Positions 10,220 to 19,668 of a stretch of DNA of 64,000 nt are shown here, piece after piece. Source of the stretch: JAYKGU01 sp035285585 (GTDB taxonomy: Bacteria; Cyanobacteriota; Cyanobacteriia; CAKZMO01). Under the pieces are notes generated by a model. That model saw nothing but the letters and a program-made list of their open reading frames with translations. It was not told the origin of the DNA and searched no databases. The stretch covers positions 26,023 to 90,022 of the forward strand of contig JAYKGU010000213.1 in the NCBI GenBank assembly GCA_035285585.1, written 5' to 3'. Within the stretch, counting starts at the first letter, position 1; every line of letters begins with the position of its first letter. Position numbers and translations under genes: made by a program.

Positions 10220-10591
10220 ATGATCCCCAATTCATTCTCAACACTCGCTAGAATAATCCAAGATAATAAGTATTACAGCGCACCCAGGTCATCCGAGTTT
10301 ATCTCTATGCGACTCGATACGTCTGGCCAAGATAGTTTGGGAACGCATCATCTTGGAGAATTGTTTGCTACACTCGCTCCTTTGCAGGCGCTCCGTTGGT
10401 TTGGGGTGTCTGCCCATCCATGGCCCAAACAATTGCTGGAGCAATTCAATCGCCAGAGGGATCCAGATGGTCTAACCTGGTATGTAGGCGTCGATCCTTC
10501 TCAGTCTCACATCGGTTTCGCATCTGGCCAGGTCAGTCAGTGGCATTCACCAGTTCCACGTTCCATAGCCGCCCATTTGTCAAATACTTGA
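10220..10591 (+). CDS. Hypothetical protein, possibly starting at internal Met30
   Basis: The ORF encodes up to 123 residues and is not recognised. The first 29 residues are Ser/Asn-rich and poor in structure; the ATG at 10307 (MRLDTSGQDS) gives a more protein-like 94-residue product. It has hydrophobic and aromatic clusters (LQALRWFGVSAHPWP, GLTWYVGVDP) but no signal peptide or catalytic motif. It reads in the same direction as the next small gene, 28 bases away, and could be its operon partner. Codon use looks ordinary for the window. It may be a lineage-restricted gene; a chance ORF cannot be excluded. Confidence 0.45.
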   Translation: MIPNSFSTLARIIQDNKYYSAPRSSEFISMRLDTSGQDSLGTHHLGELFATLAPLQALRWFGVSAHPWPKQLLEQFNRQRDPDGLTWYVGVDPSQSHIGFASGQVSQWHSPVPRSIAAHLSNT

Positions 10592-10619
10592 AGAGCCAAT
10601 TGCTCAGGGGAGACGATTC

Positions 10620-10931
10620 ATGTTAAACCGCAAGATCTATCAACTTTGCTGCGACGGTCGTGAGGTCTGGATCTTCTTGCGGGATCAGCAGCGTTGGATT
10701 GAACGCGCCCGTATCCTCGACATCGAAGGAGATCTGGTGACCGTACGATACGAGTCCGATGAAGAAGACGAAATTTGCTCCTGGGAAGAAATGATTCGTC
10801 TTGAAAGCATTGGCTCAATCCAGCAAAAGCTGTCCGCTGTCCCCAAAGGAGATGTGGAGCCACTGGTCTCCGACGACTGCCCAGAAGCCGAACAAATCCG
10901 CAACCAGCGACCCGACGCCAACGACAACTAG
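10620..10931 (+). CDS. Small conserved cyanobacterial acidic protein (DUF6679-like)
   Basis: A 103-residue protein with a strong AGGGGAG ribosome site seven bases before its ATG. The N-terminal half is compact and beta-like (YQLCCDGREVWIFLRDQQRW, then a GDLVTVRYES segment), as in small SH3-like folds, followed by an acidic stretch and a disordered tail. It resembles the cyanobacterial family I recall as DUF6679, from memory only. No function is known to me. The stop overlaps the last codons of the convergent hydrolase gene by four bases. Confidence 0.75.
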   Translation: MLNRKIYQLCCDGREVWIFLRDQQRWIERARILDIEGDLVTVRYESDEEDEICSWEEMIRLESIGSIQQKLSAVPKGDVEPLVSDDCPEAEQIRNQRPDANDN

Positions 10932-12637
10932 CGATCGCGCGACATTTCGTCGGTTTGCTCTGACACATCCAGCTCACTCTCGAGGGGCAGGTAGGCCGAG
11001 CGAAAAGCAGGACAGTATCCCTCTGGCGTTACTTTGAACCCAAACAGGGGAGACACCTGGTTCCAGCAGCGCTGCCCCCGGTAAAAGGAGCAATTGTCGC
11101 AGCATTCCACCTGGGTAGAGGGGGCCATGCTGTCTGCCTGATTTAAAAGCTCCCGCTGCTGTAAGCCCCGCAAAACCAGATCTTCCCCCTGCCAGCGGGC
11201 TTCCACCAGCCCGGTGTCGGCAAATTGCTTCCAGCGGGGGTCTGAGGCGATCGCCTTATTCATGGTGATCAGCACGGTGGTCTTCAGTTCCGTTAGCTCT
11301 CCCTCGTAGTGGGTTTCCGGCGGTGCGGGTTGAATGAACGTATCGCCAATAGTCAGCTCGATGCGGGTTTCCGCCGTCGGCAAGTGCAAGTGGTAGCGAT
11401 TCTGCAGTTCTTCCAGGCTGGTAAGATCCGTCAGGTAGGTGGGCGACCCGTGGACAAAGACCACATGCTGCGGACGCAGGTTGTGAATGAGCTGGAGCGT
11501 CCCCGACCCATCGCAGTGATCTCCCAATAAGTAGGAATCAATATCCAGCCGCCCCGCCTGAATCTGGGCCTGCAAAGCTGGAGATGCCTGAATTTTTTCA
11601 TAGGCTGCCGTCTCCACGGTGCTCATTTGACCAGGCTTTTGGGCCAGCAGCAGCAGCCAACGGCCCGTGTCGCTGCGGCAATAGCGTCGGAGGTTAGATT
11701 TTTTGTCGGTCAAGACAATGCAGGGGACATCGGGGTTAGCGCTGAGGGCCACCCTGTCCAGCTCAGACCCCTGAGGAAGCTGGCGGACGTGGGGACGGAT
11801 CCGCTCGTCCCAGAAGAGGGGTTGATGGCGGGCAAAGTTTTGGACGGTGTTAGGGAAATAGGGCAGCAGGTTCAGGTAGGCGTCGCAACCAAGGGCGACG
11901 GTGCCGTCTACCCAAATGTTGATGTCGCGGCCTGTGAAGTGATGGTGGCTACGAAGCAGCATGAGCAGCTCTTGCCCCAATCCCAGTGTCGGGCTGGGTA
12001 AGAGAATAGACTGTCCCTGGGCGATCGCCTGGTTAATCTTGTCGGCCAGAGCGTTCTCCTGCTGACGGCGGCGGGGATGGCGGGCGGTACCGTAGGTGCC
12101 TTCTACAATCAACACATCCGGATTGAGGCCGCGCAGCTCATCCAGAGGCAGCCCTTCGACGAGCCGCGAGTTGGAAAGCAAAAAGTCTCCCGTGTAAAAA
12201 ACTGTGTAGGTGCGCTGCCCCCCGGAGTAAGTCAGCAGAATGGAGGCCGCTCCAGGGAGATGACCGGACGGCCAGATTTGCAGGGTGAGGTCTTCTGCGA
12301 CCTGAACGGGCGATCGCCACGGGAGAGACTGGCAAAATTGGGGAACATCCTGACTCAACCAGTTCAGGGGCAGCAGACTGGCGGTTACCTCACTGGCATA
12401 AATCGCGAGGTTGGGAAAGGCTTGGTGCAGATCCAGCAGCCCATGGGCATGGTCAGAATGGGCATGGCTGCAAAACACCAAATCGGCAGGGACAGCGCCA
12501 TCCGGGCCTCGCAGGAGGGGCGACAGGTCTTCCAGCCCACAATCCAGCAGGATGCGATGCGGCCCCATCTGGACAAGCAAACAGACCCCCTCATCCGCAT
12601 GACCAACCGCGTAAGGGGAGCATTCCAATTCAGCCAC
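10928..12637 (-). CDS. MBL-fold beta-CASP-type metallohydrolase with C-terminal Cys-rich segment
   Basis: The 569-residue protein begins with GTG. It has the metallo-beta-lactamase metal motif SHAHSDHAHG, a DCGLED loop upstream, a later FYTGDF segment and a GDHCDGSG/FVHGSP C-terminal region typical of beta-CASP nucleases (CPSF73/RNase J-like). The family processes RNA or DNA ends, so an exo- or endoribonuclease is the best guess. The last about 60 residues are unusual: a cluster of cysteines (CCDNCSFYRGQRC, then GYCPAF) that could bind Zn or an Fe-S cluster. It is monocistronic or heads a short transcript; 74 bases upstream is the probable ndhP gene on the same strand. Confidence 0.85.
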   Translation of the reverse strand: MAELECSPYAVGHADEGVCLLVQMGPHRILLDCGLEDLSPLLRGPDGAVPADLVFCSHAHSDHAHGLLDLHQAFPNLAIYASEVTASLLPLNWLSQDVPQFCQSLPWRSPVQVAEDLTLQIWPSGHLPGAASILLTYSGGQRTYTVFYTGDFLLSNSRLVEGLPLDELRGLNPDVLIVEGTYGTARHPRRRQQENALADKINQAIAQGQSILLPSPTLGLGQELLMLLRSHHHFTGRDINIWVDGTVALGCDAYLNLLPYFPNTVQNFARHQPLFWDERIRPHVRQLPQGSELDRVALSANPDVPCIVLTDKKSNLRRYCRSDTGRWLLLLAQKPGQMSTVETAAYEKIQASPALQAQIQAGRLDIDSYLLGDHCDGSGTLQLIHNLRPQHVVFVHGSPTYLTDLTSLEELQNRYHLHLPTAETRIELTIGDTFIQPAPPETHYEGELTELKTTVLITMNKAIASDPRWKQFADTGLVEARWQGEDLVLRGLQQRELLNQADSMAPSTQVECCDNCSFYRGQRCWNQVSPLFGFKVTPEGYCPAFRSAYLPLESELDVSEQTDEMSRDR

Positions 12638-12711
12638 AGCGGTTTCACCACCCTTCAGTGCAATTCCAACAGCCTGCAGATAGACAGGCCAGGGGTAGGC
12701 AGCGTTGGGAG

Positions 12712-12834
12712 TTAGTGGGCCGAACCATTACCGTGGTAGTTGTCTGAGTCGTAGAAGCCGTTGCGGGTGCCAAAGAACAGGCAGGCCAGCACGAAAAGCG
12801 GCGTGAGGGCCAAAAGCAGCGTTTTAATATCCAT
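12712..12834 (-). CDS. ndhP: Probable NDH-1 small subunit NdhP (40 aa)
   Basis: A 40-codon ORF on the minus strand: one hydrophobic helix (about residues 5-22) followed by a polar tail with GTRNGFYDSDNYHGNGSAH. From memory this matches the small single-helix NDH-1 subunit NdhP found in Synechocystis and Thermosynechococcus, which stabilises NDH-1L for respiration and cyclic electron flow in thylakoids. An AGGA lies about ten bases before the ATG. It is separated from its neighbours by 74 and about 200 bases and is probably its own transcript or leads the hydrolase gene. That it is a real gene is much more certain than the name. Confidence 0.68.
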   Translation of the reverse strand: MDIKTLLLALTPLFVLACLFFGTRNGFYDSDNYHGNGSAH

Positions 12835-13033
12835 TTGAAAAATATCCTATATAACTCGGTGAGATGGGAGGGGGAAAAGCGCCTGCTGTAAGAGTGCCTT
12901 ACTCAGGTGCATTTTTGACGACGCACTGAAGACGCACTGATCAAGTCAAGGCGCGCCAATGAAATTCTCCAATACAATCATCCTATCAATCAAGCCACTC
13001 CTGTAATCAAGCTCAGTTTAACCCATACTGCTG

Positions 13034-13663
13034 ATGGAACCCGCTTATTCCCAGGCGATCGCCCCTGACTGGCTAGCCCGCCCCTCCCCCGAGGTTGCGC
13101 CTGATCTGGTGGGCTGTACCCTGGTGCGCCGTCTAGATGCCCACCGAACGATCCGGGGACTCATTGTAGAGACAGAAGCCTATGCCCCCGGTGACCCCGC
13201 CTGTCACGCCTATCGGCGGCGCACCCCTCGCAATACAGTAATGTTTGGCCCTGCTGGGATGACCTATGTCTATCTCATCTACGGCATGTACCATTGCCTG
13301 AACATTGTCACCGACCAGGATGGAATTCCCAGCGCGGTCCTCATTCGGGCACTGCAGCTCCCCCAAGTTCCAGATGGCTTAGCGCCAGGGGTGGGATCCA
13401 AGAAAAAAACATCGCATCCCAACCGCATTGCAGCCGGCCCAGGGAAGCTCTGTCGAGCGCTGGACATTGACCTCAGTCTGACGGGCCGCGCGCTCTTGAC
13501 CGATGAACCTCTCTGGCTGGAGCACCGCTCAGAGGAGGTGTGTCGGCAGATTGAACAGCAGCGGTTTGCCCTTGTCCAGACTACCCGCATCGGCCTATCC
13601 CAGGGGACAGAAATTCCCTGGCGATGGTATCTTCAGGGATCGCCAGCCGTATCCCGCCCTTAA
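13034..13663 (+). CDS. mpg: DNA-3-methyladenine glycosylase (AAG/MPG family)
   Basis: The 209-residue protein matches the alkyladenine DNA glycosylase family: LVGCTLVRR, the catalytic IVETEAYAPGDPACHA segment (Glu activating water), RNTVMFGPAGMTYVYLIYGM with the intercalating Tyr region, and AAGPGKLCRAL near the C terminus. These monofunctional enzymes remove alkylated purines to start base-excision repair. Length is typical of bacterial members. It stands alone with about 200 bases upstream and 246 bases downstream before the next plus-strand gene. Confidence 0.93.
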   Translation: MEPAYSQAIAPDWLARPSPEVAPDLVGCTLVRRLDAHRTIRGLIVETEAYAPGDPACHAYRRRTPRNTVMFGPAGMTYVYLIYGMYHCLNIVTDQDGIPSAVLIRALQLPQVPDGLAPGVGSKKKTSHPNRIAAGPGKLCRALDIDLSLTGRALLTDEPLWLEHRSEEVCRQIEQQRFALVQTTRIGLSQGTEIPWRWYLQGSPAVSRP

Positions 13664-13909
13664 AACTTGCCCTGCCTTCCTCGGCAGCAGAGAGACTGGC
13701 GGGGCGGAGCAATGAGTTGGCGGCTCCGGTGAGCGGAGAGGATAAACTGGAAAAAGCAACGGTAGCGATACAGGTTGTTACAATAGTTCACAAATCGCTA
13801 AATCCAATTGCTAGGTTAGCTTACCGAACCAGTCCACCAAATTGGCTCGCCTAACTGAGATTATCCGACCATCGCCACTCGCCCGCTGTCGATACCTTAA
13901 AACCCGTTC

Positions 13910-15994
13910 ATGATGCAACCCGCAGCTGATCCCGTTCGCCAGTCTGAGTCGTTCCCACCCGATACACCCGGAGCGATTTCCAGCCATTCCCGTAGCACGC
14001 CGTTCCCCGAACCTGCCCATGACGTCGATGCGATCGCCGTCACCGTTCACCCCCGCCCTGCTGAGGATGAACCAGCAGCATCGGCCCACGTGGCCAGCCC
14101 GCCCCCCAGCCGTCCAGAACTGCGCTATGACCCGGAGGCGATCGCTGCCTACTATCGGCGCAGACCCTTCCAGGTGTTGCTGCGGATTTTTAACATTGTC
14201 TGGCCCGCCCTATCGTTCGCGTTTGGTCTGTGGTGGGATCAGCGCACCGGGCAAACTCAGAAGAACGAGCAGCGGCGAGCTGTTCAATCACGGGTGCTGC
14301 TGACAAACCTCGGCCCTGCGTACATCAAGGTCGGACAGGCTCTGTCAACGCGCCCTGACCTGGTTTCTCCTGTCTATCTGGAAGAATTGAGCCAGCTTCA
14401 GGACCAGCTACCGGCATTCCCCAACGAGCTGGCCTTCCAGTTTATTGAGGAAGAGCTGGGCGATCGCCCCGAAAACGTCTACGCCGAACTGTCGGAACAG
14501 CCCATCGCCGCGGCTTCCCTGGGGCAGGTTTACAAAGGCCGCCTTAAGAGCGGCGAGACGGTGGCGGTGAAGGTGCAGCGGCCCGGACTGGCCCAAAGAA
14601 TTGCCCTGGATATTTACATCTTGCGGATGCTGGCCGCTATCGTGACGCGCACGGTGAAGCAGCTCAAGAGCGACCTGGTGGGCATTATGGACGAGTTCGG
14701 TGCCCGCATTTTTGAAGAGATGGACTACACCCAGGAAGGGCTGAATGCGGAGCGCTTTGCGGAACTGTACGGCCACCTGCAGGACATTCACGTCCCCCAA
14801 ATTTACTGGCAATACTCCAACCGCCGGGTGCTGACGATGGAGTGGGTTACGGGCACCAAGCTCACCCAGCTCGACGCCATTCGGGCGCAGGGCATTGACG
14901 CTCGCCACTTAATTGAGGTCGGGGTGCAGTGTTCTCTGCGACAGCTCCTGGAGCACGGCTTTTTCCACGCCGACCCCCACCCCGGCAACCTGCTGGCCAC
15001 GCCCCAGGGCAAGCTTGCCTACCTCGATTTCGGCATGATGAGCGAGGTGAAGCCCTACCAGCGCTATGGCCTGCTAGAAGCGGTGGTGCATCTGGTCAAC
15101 CGCGATTTTGAAGGGCTGGCCCAGGACTACATCAAGCTGGAGTTCCTCACCCCTGAGACTGACCTCCGACCCATCATTCCGGCCCTATCCAATGTTTTCA
15201 ACAACGCCCTGGGGGCCAGCGTCGCTGAGCTGAACTTTAAGAGCATCACTGACCAGCTTTCGGCCCTGATGTACGAGTACCCCTTCCGGGTGCCTGCCTA
15301 TTACGCCCTGATCATCCGTTCGCTGGTGACCCTGGAGGGAATTGCCATTAAGGTTGATCCGGAATTCAAAGTGCTTAGCAAAGCCTACCCCTACGTTGCC
15401 CGCAGACTCCTCACCGACCAATCCCCCCAACTGCGGGCCTCTTTGCAGGATCTGCTGTTTAAGGAGGGCAGCTTCCGCTGGAACCGCCTGGAGAACCTGC
15501 TGCGTAACGCCAGCAACAGCCCGGACTACGACCTCAGCCAGATTCTGAATCAGACTATTGACTTTTTATTCTCCGATCGGGGCGCATTTATCCGCGACTT
15601 TCTGGTGGAAGAGATTGTGCGTACCGTCGATAGCATGGGGCGCAACACCTTTCAGCGGGTTGTCTTCAGCCTCCGGCAGCGGGTTGGCCTCAATCACAAT
15701 CAGCCGCCCGTGCCCCTGGAGGAACAGGGCAATATCGGCCACATCATTCGCATTCTCGCTATTTTACGGGATACGCCCGGATTTGACCCCCAGCTGCTCC
15801 TGGATGTGGTGCCGCGCCTGTTGAGTAAGCCAGAGCTGCGGCATATGAGCCAGGACATTGCCAGCGGTTTGGCCCAGCGGGCGATCGCTCGATTTATTCG
15901 GGAGTTTCTCTTGAACGAAGAGCCGACGAACCCTCCGACACAACCACTACCGACTAACCGTCGCTTAGAGCCGGCCTTACCCCTGACTCGGTAA
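13910..15994 (+). CDS. ABC1/UbiB-family atypical kinase
   Basis: A 694-residue member of the AarF/UbiB/ADCK family. The N-terminal 80 residues are Pro/Ser-rich and likely disordered. The core has the family's KxGQ motif (YIKVGQALSTRPDL), an Ala-rich nucleotide loop (AAASLGQVYKG), the catalytic Lys in VAVKVQRPG, HADPHPGNLL as the catalytic loop and LDFGMMS as the metal motif. Cyanobacteria and plastids carry several such proteins, linked to prenylquinone metabolism and stress; the specific role here cannot be read. The C-terminal about 200 residues are helical, with hydrophobic stretches that could touch membrane. It converges on a small coiled-coil gene 20 bases downstream. Confidence 0.92.
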   Translation: MMQPAADPVRQSESFPPDTPGAISSHSRSTPFPEPAHDVDAIAVTVHPRPAEDEPAASAHVASPPPSRPELRYDPEAIAAYYRRRPFQVLLRIFNIVWPALSFAFGLWWDQRTGQTQKNEQRRAVQSRVLLTNLGPAYIKVGQALSTRPDLVSPVYLEELSQLQDQLPAFPNELAFQFIEEELGDRPENVYAELSEQPIAAASLGQVYKGRLKSGETVAVKVQRPGLAQRIALDIYILRMLAAIVTRTVKQLKSDLVGIMDEFGARIFEEMDYTQEGLNAERFAELYGHLQDIHVPQIYWQYSNRRVLTMEWVTGTKLTQLDAIRAQGIDARHLIEVGVQCSLRQLLEHGFFHADPHPGNLLATPQGKLAYLDFGMMSEVKPYQRYGLLEAVVHLVNRDFEGLAQDYIKLEFLTPETDLRPIIPALSNVFNNALGASVAELNFKSITDQLSALMYEYPFRVPAYYALIIRSLVTLEGIAIKVDPEFKVLSKAYPYVARRLLTDQSPQLRASLQDLLFKEGSFRWNRLENLLRNASNSPDYDLSQILNQTIDFLFSDRGAFIRDFLVEEIVRTVDSMGRNTFQRVVFSLRQRVGLNHNQPPVPLEEQGNIGHIIRILAILRDTPGFDPQLLLDVVPRLLSKPELRHMSQDIASGLAQRAIARFIREFLLNEEPTNPPTQPLPTNRRLEPALPLTR

Positions 15995-16013
15995 CGAGCA
16001 TCGCCAGCCGCCC

Positions 16014-16538
16014 CTACCGTCCCTTACTGGAGGAAGCACTGGAGGGCTGGGGCGTGCTGGCATCGTTGGCAGGCAGGTCGTGATCGGCCTTCAGGCGCTC
16101 CATCATAATCTCAATCTGCTTGCGTTCCTGCTCCAGTTTCTTTTCTAGCTCCTGGATCTGGTCACGGCGGGTTTCTAGCTCAATCTTCTGTCGGCCCAGA
16201 TCCTGACTCTGTAGAGTCAAGGACTGTCGCCACTGCTCCAGGCGCTCGACCTCCTCCTGCATCTGCTCGGGGGTGATGCCCTGGGAGAGGTATTGGTTGA
16301 TGGTGTCTAGAATCCAGCGAGTCGCTTCCTGGACGCTTTTGACCTGGCGATCGTTGGAGAGCTTCACAATCAGCAGTACGCCATCGCTGTAGTCTTGGAT
16401 CTCCCCAGCCCCAGCAACTAACTCTTTTTCATTAGGGGGTATGACCGTCCAGAAATGCTCAGCTTTCTTTTGGGCAAGCAGTTGTAGCCCTGCATTACCG
16501 GAACGATCAGGTTTTAATACCTTAGCTAGGTAAAGCAT
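16014..16538 (-). CDS. Conserved cyanobacterial coiled-coil protein, unknown function
   Basis: 174 residues with a globular N-terminal half (about residues 1-85) and a long charged coiled coil (about 90-155) ending in a Ser/Pro-rich tail. The N-terminal part, MLYLAKVLKPDRSGNAGLQL followed by segments rich in Trp, Val and Lys, looks like the conserved cyanobacterial proteins annotated only as hypothetical. No catalytic motif, signal peptide or membrane segment is visible. The coiled coil suggests oligomerisation or a partner-binding role; anything further is guesswork. Confidence 0.8.
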   Translation of the reverse strand: MLYLAKVLKPDRSGNAGLQLLAQKKAEHFWTVIPPNEKELVAGAGEIQDYSDGVLLIVKLSNDRQVKSVQEATRWILDTINQYLSQGITPEQMQEEVERLEQWRQSLTLQSQDLGRQKIELETRRDQIQELEKKLEQERKQIEIMMERLKADHDLPANDASTPQPSSASSSKGR

Positions 16539-16847
16539 CGCGATCCATCAGATAGCCAGGTTTTGAGAGCTAGTATATCCTCATCCTCCCTGGAGAAAAC
16601 GGTTAGAGGCATCTACATTCAGAGAAGACATCATTTGGTGAAGATATGGCCACGGGTCGCTCACGCCTATACTCTAGTCCAGAATCGGCCATTGGGCATC
16701 TATCACTTATGGGACTTACGCACTGAGTGCGGCTTCTTGGGGTTTTGGTTGGGTTATGGGCGCTTAACAAAATTACCCGCTGTGCAATCCTAACTTATCA
16801 ATTTTTGGTAGCTTTCAGGAGCATTGGGCCTGATGCCGCAGGTCTGG
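16539..16847. other. Gene-free spacer of 309 bases
   Basis: No convincing gene. Weak ORFs on the plus strand lack ribosome sites and protein-like composition. The string GGGACTTACGCA near 16709-16720 resembles a sequence I recall at ends of cyanobacterial insertion elements, so this could hold a degraded element, but no matching second end is evident. Confidence 0.5.
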
Positions 16848-19565
16848 CTAAATCTGGTTGAGGCGATCGCGCAGAATATCTGCCTGCTTCTCAGCTTCCG
16901 CCAGGGCGTCCCTGGCCCCCTGAACAACCTCGTCAGGGGCTTTGTTGACGAAACCGGGATTGTTGAGACGGCCCCGCAGGGAGGTCATTTCTCCCTCAAC
17001 TTTTGCCAAGTCCTTCTCCAGCTTGGCCTTTAATGCCTGCACGTCTACCACGCCTGCCAGGGAAATCAGCACCTGCACCGTGCCGACGACGCCAGCAAAC
17101 ATTTTCTGCGGGGGAGCCTGTTCGGTAATCTCCAGCTCGCTGAGCTTGGCCAAGTCTTCGAGGTAGGTGCGCCCCACCCCCAGAATTTGCCGCTCTTGAG
17201 CGCTCTCGCTTTGCAGAATCGCCTTGATTTGAGCACTGGGCTTCACCCCCGCTTCGGCCCGGAGGTTGCGCAGGGTGCGAATAGCGCCAATGAGCAGGTC
17301 AAACTGCTGCTCCAGGTCGGCGTCGATCAGGGACGAATCGGCCACCGGGTAGGGCTGGAGAGCCAGGTAGTGGTCGTCATCCACCTGATTGAGGGTGTGC
17401 CAGATTTCCTCCGTAATGTGGGGCATGAACGGATGCAGGAGGGCGAGAATGCCATTGAGGACGTGGGCCAGGGTTTGCTGGGCCACCCGCCGGGCGGGAG
17501 ATTCTTCCCAGAGGCGGGACTTCACTAGCTCGATGTACCAGTCGCAGAAGTCACCCCAGATGAAGTCGTAGAGGGTTTTTGCCGCTTCCCCCATGCCAAA
17601 CTGGTCGAGGTCGTGGCACACCTGGTGGACGACCTGGTTGAAACGGGAGAGAATCCAGCGATCGCTCAGTTCCAATTTCTCCAGGTCGGGCTGCCCCAGT
17701 TGGGCCGGGGTTTGCCCCCCCAGGTTCATCATCACAAAGCGGGCGGCGTTCCAGAGCTTATTGGTAAAGTTCCGAGATGCCTCCACCGAGGCAGACTCAT
17801 CCGTCTCCCGGTTGTATTCCAGACGAATGTCCTGCCCGGCCCCGGCCACTTCCCGCACCAGGGTGTAGCGCAGGGCATCGGTGCCATACTTGGCGATCAG
17901 CAGCAGCGGGTCGATGCCGTTGTTGGCCGATTTAGACATTTTTTTATTGTTCTCGTCCCGCACCAGGCCGTGGATGTAAACCGTCTGGAAGGGCATCTGG
18001 CCAGTGAATTCCCCGGCCATCATGGTCATGCGGGCCACCCAGAAGAAAATGATGTCAAACCCGGTCACCAGGGTCGTCGTGGGGTAGTAGGTGGCCAGGT
18101 CCCTGGTTTGCTCAGGCCAGCCCATGGTGGAGAAAGGCCACAGGCCGGATGAGAACCAGGTATCCAGTACATCGGGGTCGCGCACCAGCTCCACTGATTC
18201 GCCGAACTGCGATCGCGCCTCCTCCCACGCCTGCTCTTCAGACTTTGCCACGAAAAAGGGCGTTTCATCCGTAATGGTGCCGCCTGTCTCGTTGACCGCA
18301 TACCAGGCGGGAATCTGGTGGCCCCACCAGAGCTGCCGGGAGATGCACCAGTCCTTTAAGCTCACTAGCCAGTCGCGATAGACCTTGGTCCAGCGTTCAG
18401 GGACGAACACGGGTTGGTTCTGGTTGTCCAAAAAGTCAAGGGCGCGATCGGCCAGAGGGCGAATTTTCACGAACCACTGGGTAGAGAGCAGCGGCTCCAC
18501 GGGCACCTTACCCCGCTCGCTGTAGGGCACCGCATGGCGATGATCCTCCACTTTGACCAGGTTGCCCTCTGCCTTGAGCCGCTCCACCAGGTTCTTGCGG
18601 GCCTCAAAGCGATCCTGTCCGGCAAAGTCACCAGCATTCTCGTTAAGGCTGCCGTCTTTGTTCATTACGTTGATAAACGGCAGCTTGTGGCGCTGCCCCA
18701 TCTCGAAGTCGTTGGGGTCGTGGGCAGGTGTCACCTTGACGCAGCCCGTGCCAAAGCTGGGATCGACATGGTCATCGGCAATGATGGGAATCTCCCGCTC
18801 CATAATGGGCAGCTTCAGGGTTTTGCCCACCAGCGCCTGGTAGCGATCGTCGTTGGGATTGACCGCCACCGCCGTGTCGCCCAGCATGGTTTCGGGGCGG
18901 GTGGTGGCCACTTCCACAAAGCCTGAACCATCCGTCAGAGGATAGCGGAGATGCCAGAGGTGGCCGTCTACTTCCCGGCTGTCTACCTCCAGATCGGACA
19001 CCGCAGACTGGCTGGCGGGGCACCAGTTCACCAGGTATTGCCCCCGATAAATCAGACCATCGTTGTAGAGCCGCAGGAAAGCCTCCATCACCGCCGCCGA
19101 CAGGCCCTCATCCAGGGTGAAGCGCTCCCGGCTCCAGTCCACCGAGACGCCCAGGCGGCGCAACTGGCCGACGATGGTGCCCCCCGATTCCTCCTTCCAC
19201 TCCCAGGCCCGCTCCAGATAAGCCTCCCGGCCCACATCCAGGCGGGTTTTGCCCTGGGCACGCAGCTCCCGATCGAGAATCGTGCTCACGGCGATACTGG
19301 CATGGTCGGTGCCCGGCAGCCACAGGGTGTTGCGTCCCGCCATGCGGTGGTAGCGCACCAGCACGTCGATCAGGGTGTTTTCGAAGGCGTGCCCCATGTG
19401 CAGGCTGCCGGTGACGTTGGGGGGCGGAATCACAACGCAATAGGGATCGCCCTCCTGGTCAGGGTCGGCTTTGAAAATTTCGTTTTGCTCCCAGAGGGTC
19501 TGCCATTTCTGTTCGCTGGCAGAGGGGTCATACTGGCTGGGCAAGGTTGGCGGCGTTGCAGTCAT
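16848..19565 (-). CDS. valS: Valyl-tRNA synthetase
   Basis: A 905-residue class I aminoacyl-tRNA synthetase. It has the HIGH-type motif in PPPNVTGSLHMGHAF, the KMSKS motif in KKMSKSANNGIDP, a long CP1 editing insertion with GTGCVKVTPAHDPND, and a C-terminal coiled coil (about residues 840-905) that is characteristic of ValRS and contacts tRNA. I chose the ATG at 19565 (MTATPPTLPSQYDP) because the alternative at 19580 is a TTG with no better ribosome site. Length is usual for bacterial ValRS. It appears monocistronic. Confidence 0.97.
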   Translation of the reverse strand: MTATPPTLPSQYDPSASEQKWQTLWEQNEIFKADPDQEGDPYCVVIPPPNVTGSLHMGHAFENTLIDVLVRYHRMAGRNTLWLPGTDHASIAVSTILDRELRAQGKTRLDVGREAYLERAWEWKEESGGTIVGQLRRLGVSVDWSRERFTLDEGLSAAVMEAFLRLYNDGLIYRGQYLVNWCPASQSAVSDLEVDSREVDGHLWHLRYPLTDGSGFVEVATTRPETMLGDTAVAVNPNDDRYQALVGKTLKLPIMEREIPIIADDHVDPSFGTGCVKVTPAHDPNDFEMGQRHKLPFINVMNKDGSLNENAGDFAGQDRFEARKNLVERLKAEGNLVKVEDHRHAVPYSERGKVPVEPLLSTQWFVKIRPLADRALDFLDNQNQPVFVPERWTKVYRDWLVSLKDWCISRQLWWGHQIPAWYAVNETGGTITDETPFFVAKSEEQAWEEARSQFGESVELVRDPDVLDTWFSSGLWPFSTMGWPEQTRDLATYYPTTTLVTGFDIIFFWVARMTMMAGEFTGQMPFQTVYIHGLVRDENNKKMSKSANNGIDPLLLIAKYGTDALRYTLVREVAGAGQDIRLEYNRETDESASVEASRNFTNKLWNAARFVMMNLGGQTPAQLGQPDLEKLELSDRWILSRFNQVVHQVCHDLDQFGMGEAAKTLYDFIWGDFCDWYIELVKSRLWEESPARRVAQQTLAHVLNGILALLHPFMPHITEEIWHTLNQVDDDHYLALQPYPVADSSLIDADLEQQFDLLIGAIRTLRNLRAEAGVKPSAQIKAILQSESAQERQILGVGRTYLEDLAKLSELEITEQAPPQKMFAGVVGTVQVLISLAGVVDVQALKAKLEKDLAKVEGEMTSLRGRLNNPGFVNKAPDEVVQGARDALAEAEKQADILRDRLNQI

Positions 19566-19668
19566 GGGGCGCTTTGGCAAACAAACTTGTGAAGTCGCTT
19601 AAATACTACTTCATCTTTAGAGGCAATGTCTGTACCGCTCTCGAATTAGGAATGTCCGTGGGCGATCG

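Noticed and set aside
16563..16793. Possible 76-residue plus-strand gene in the spacer
   Set aside because: No ribosome site, low protein character, and it overlaps a possible repeat remnant.
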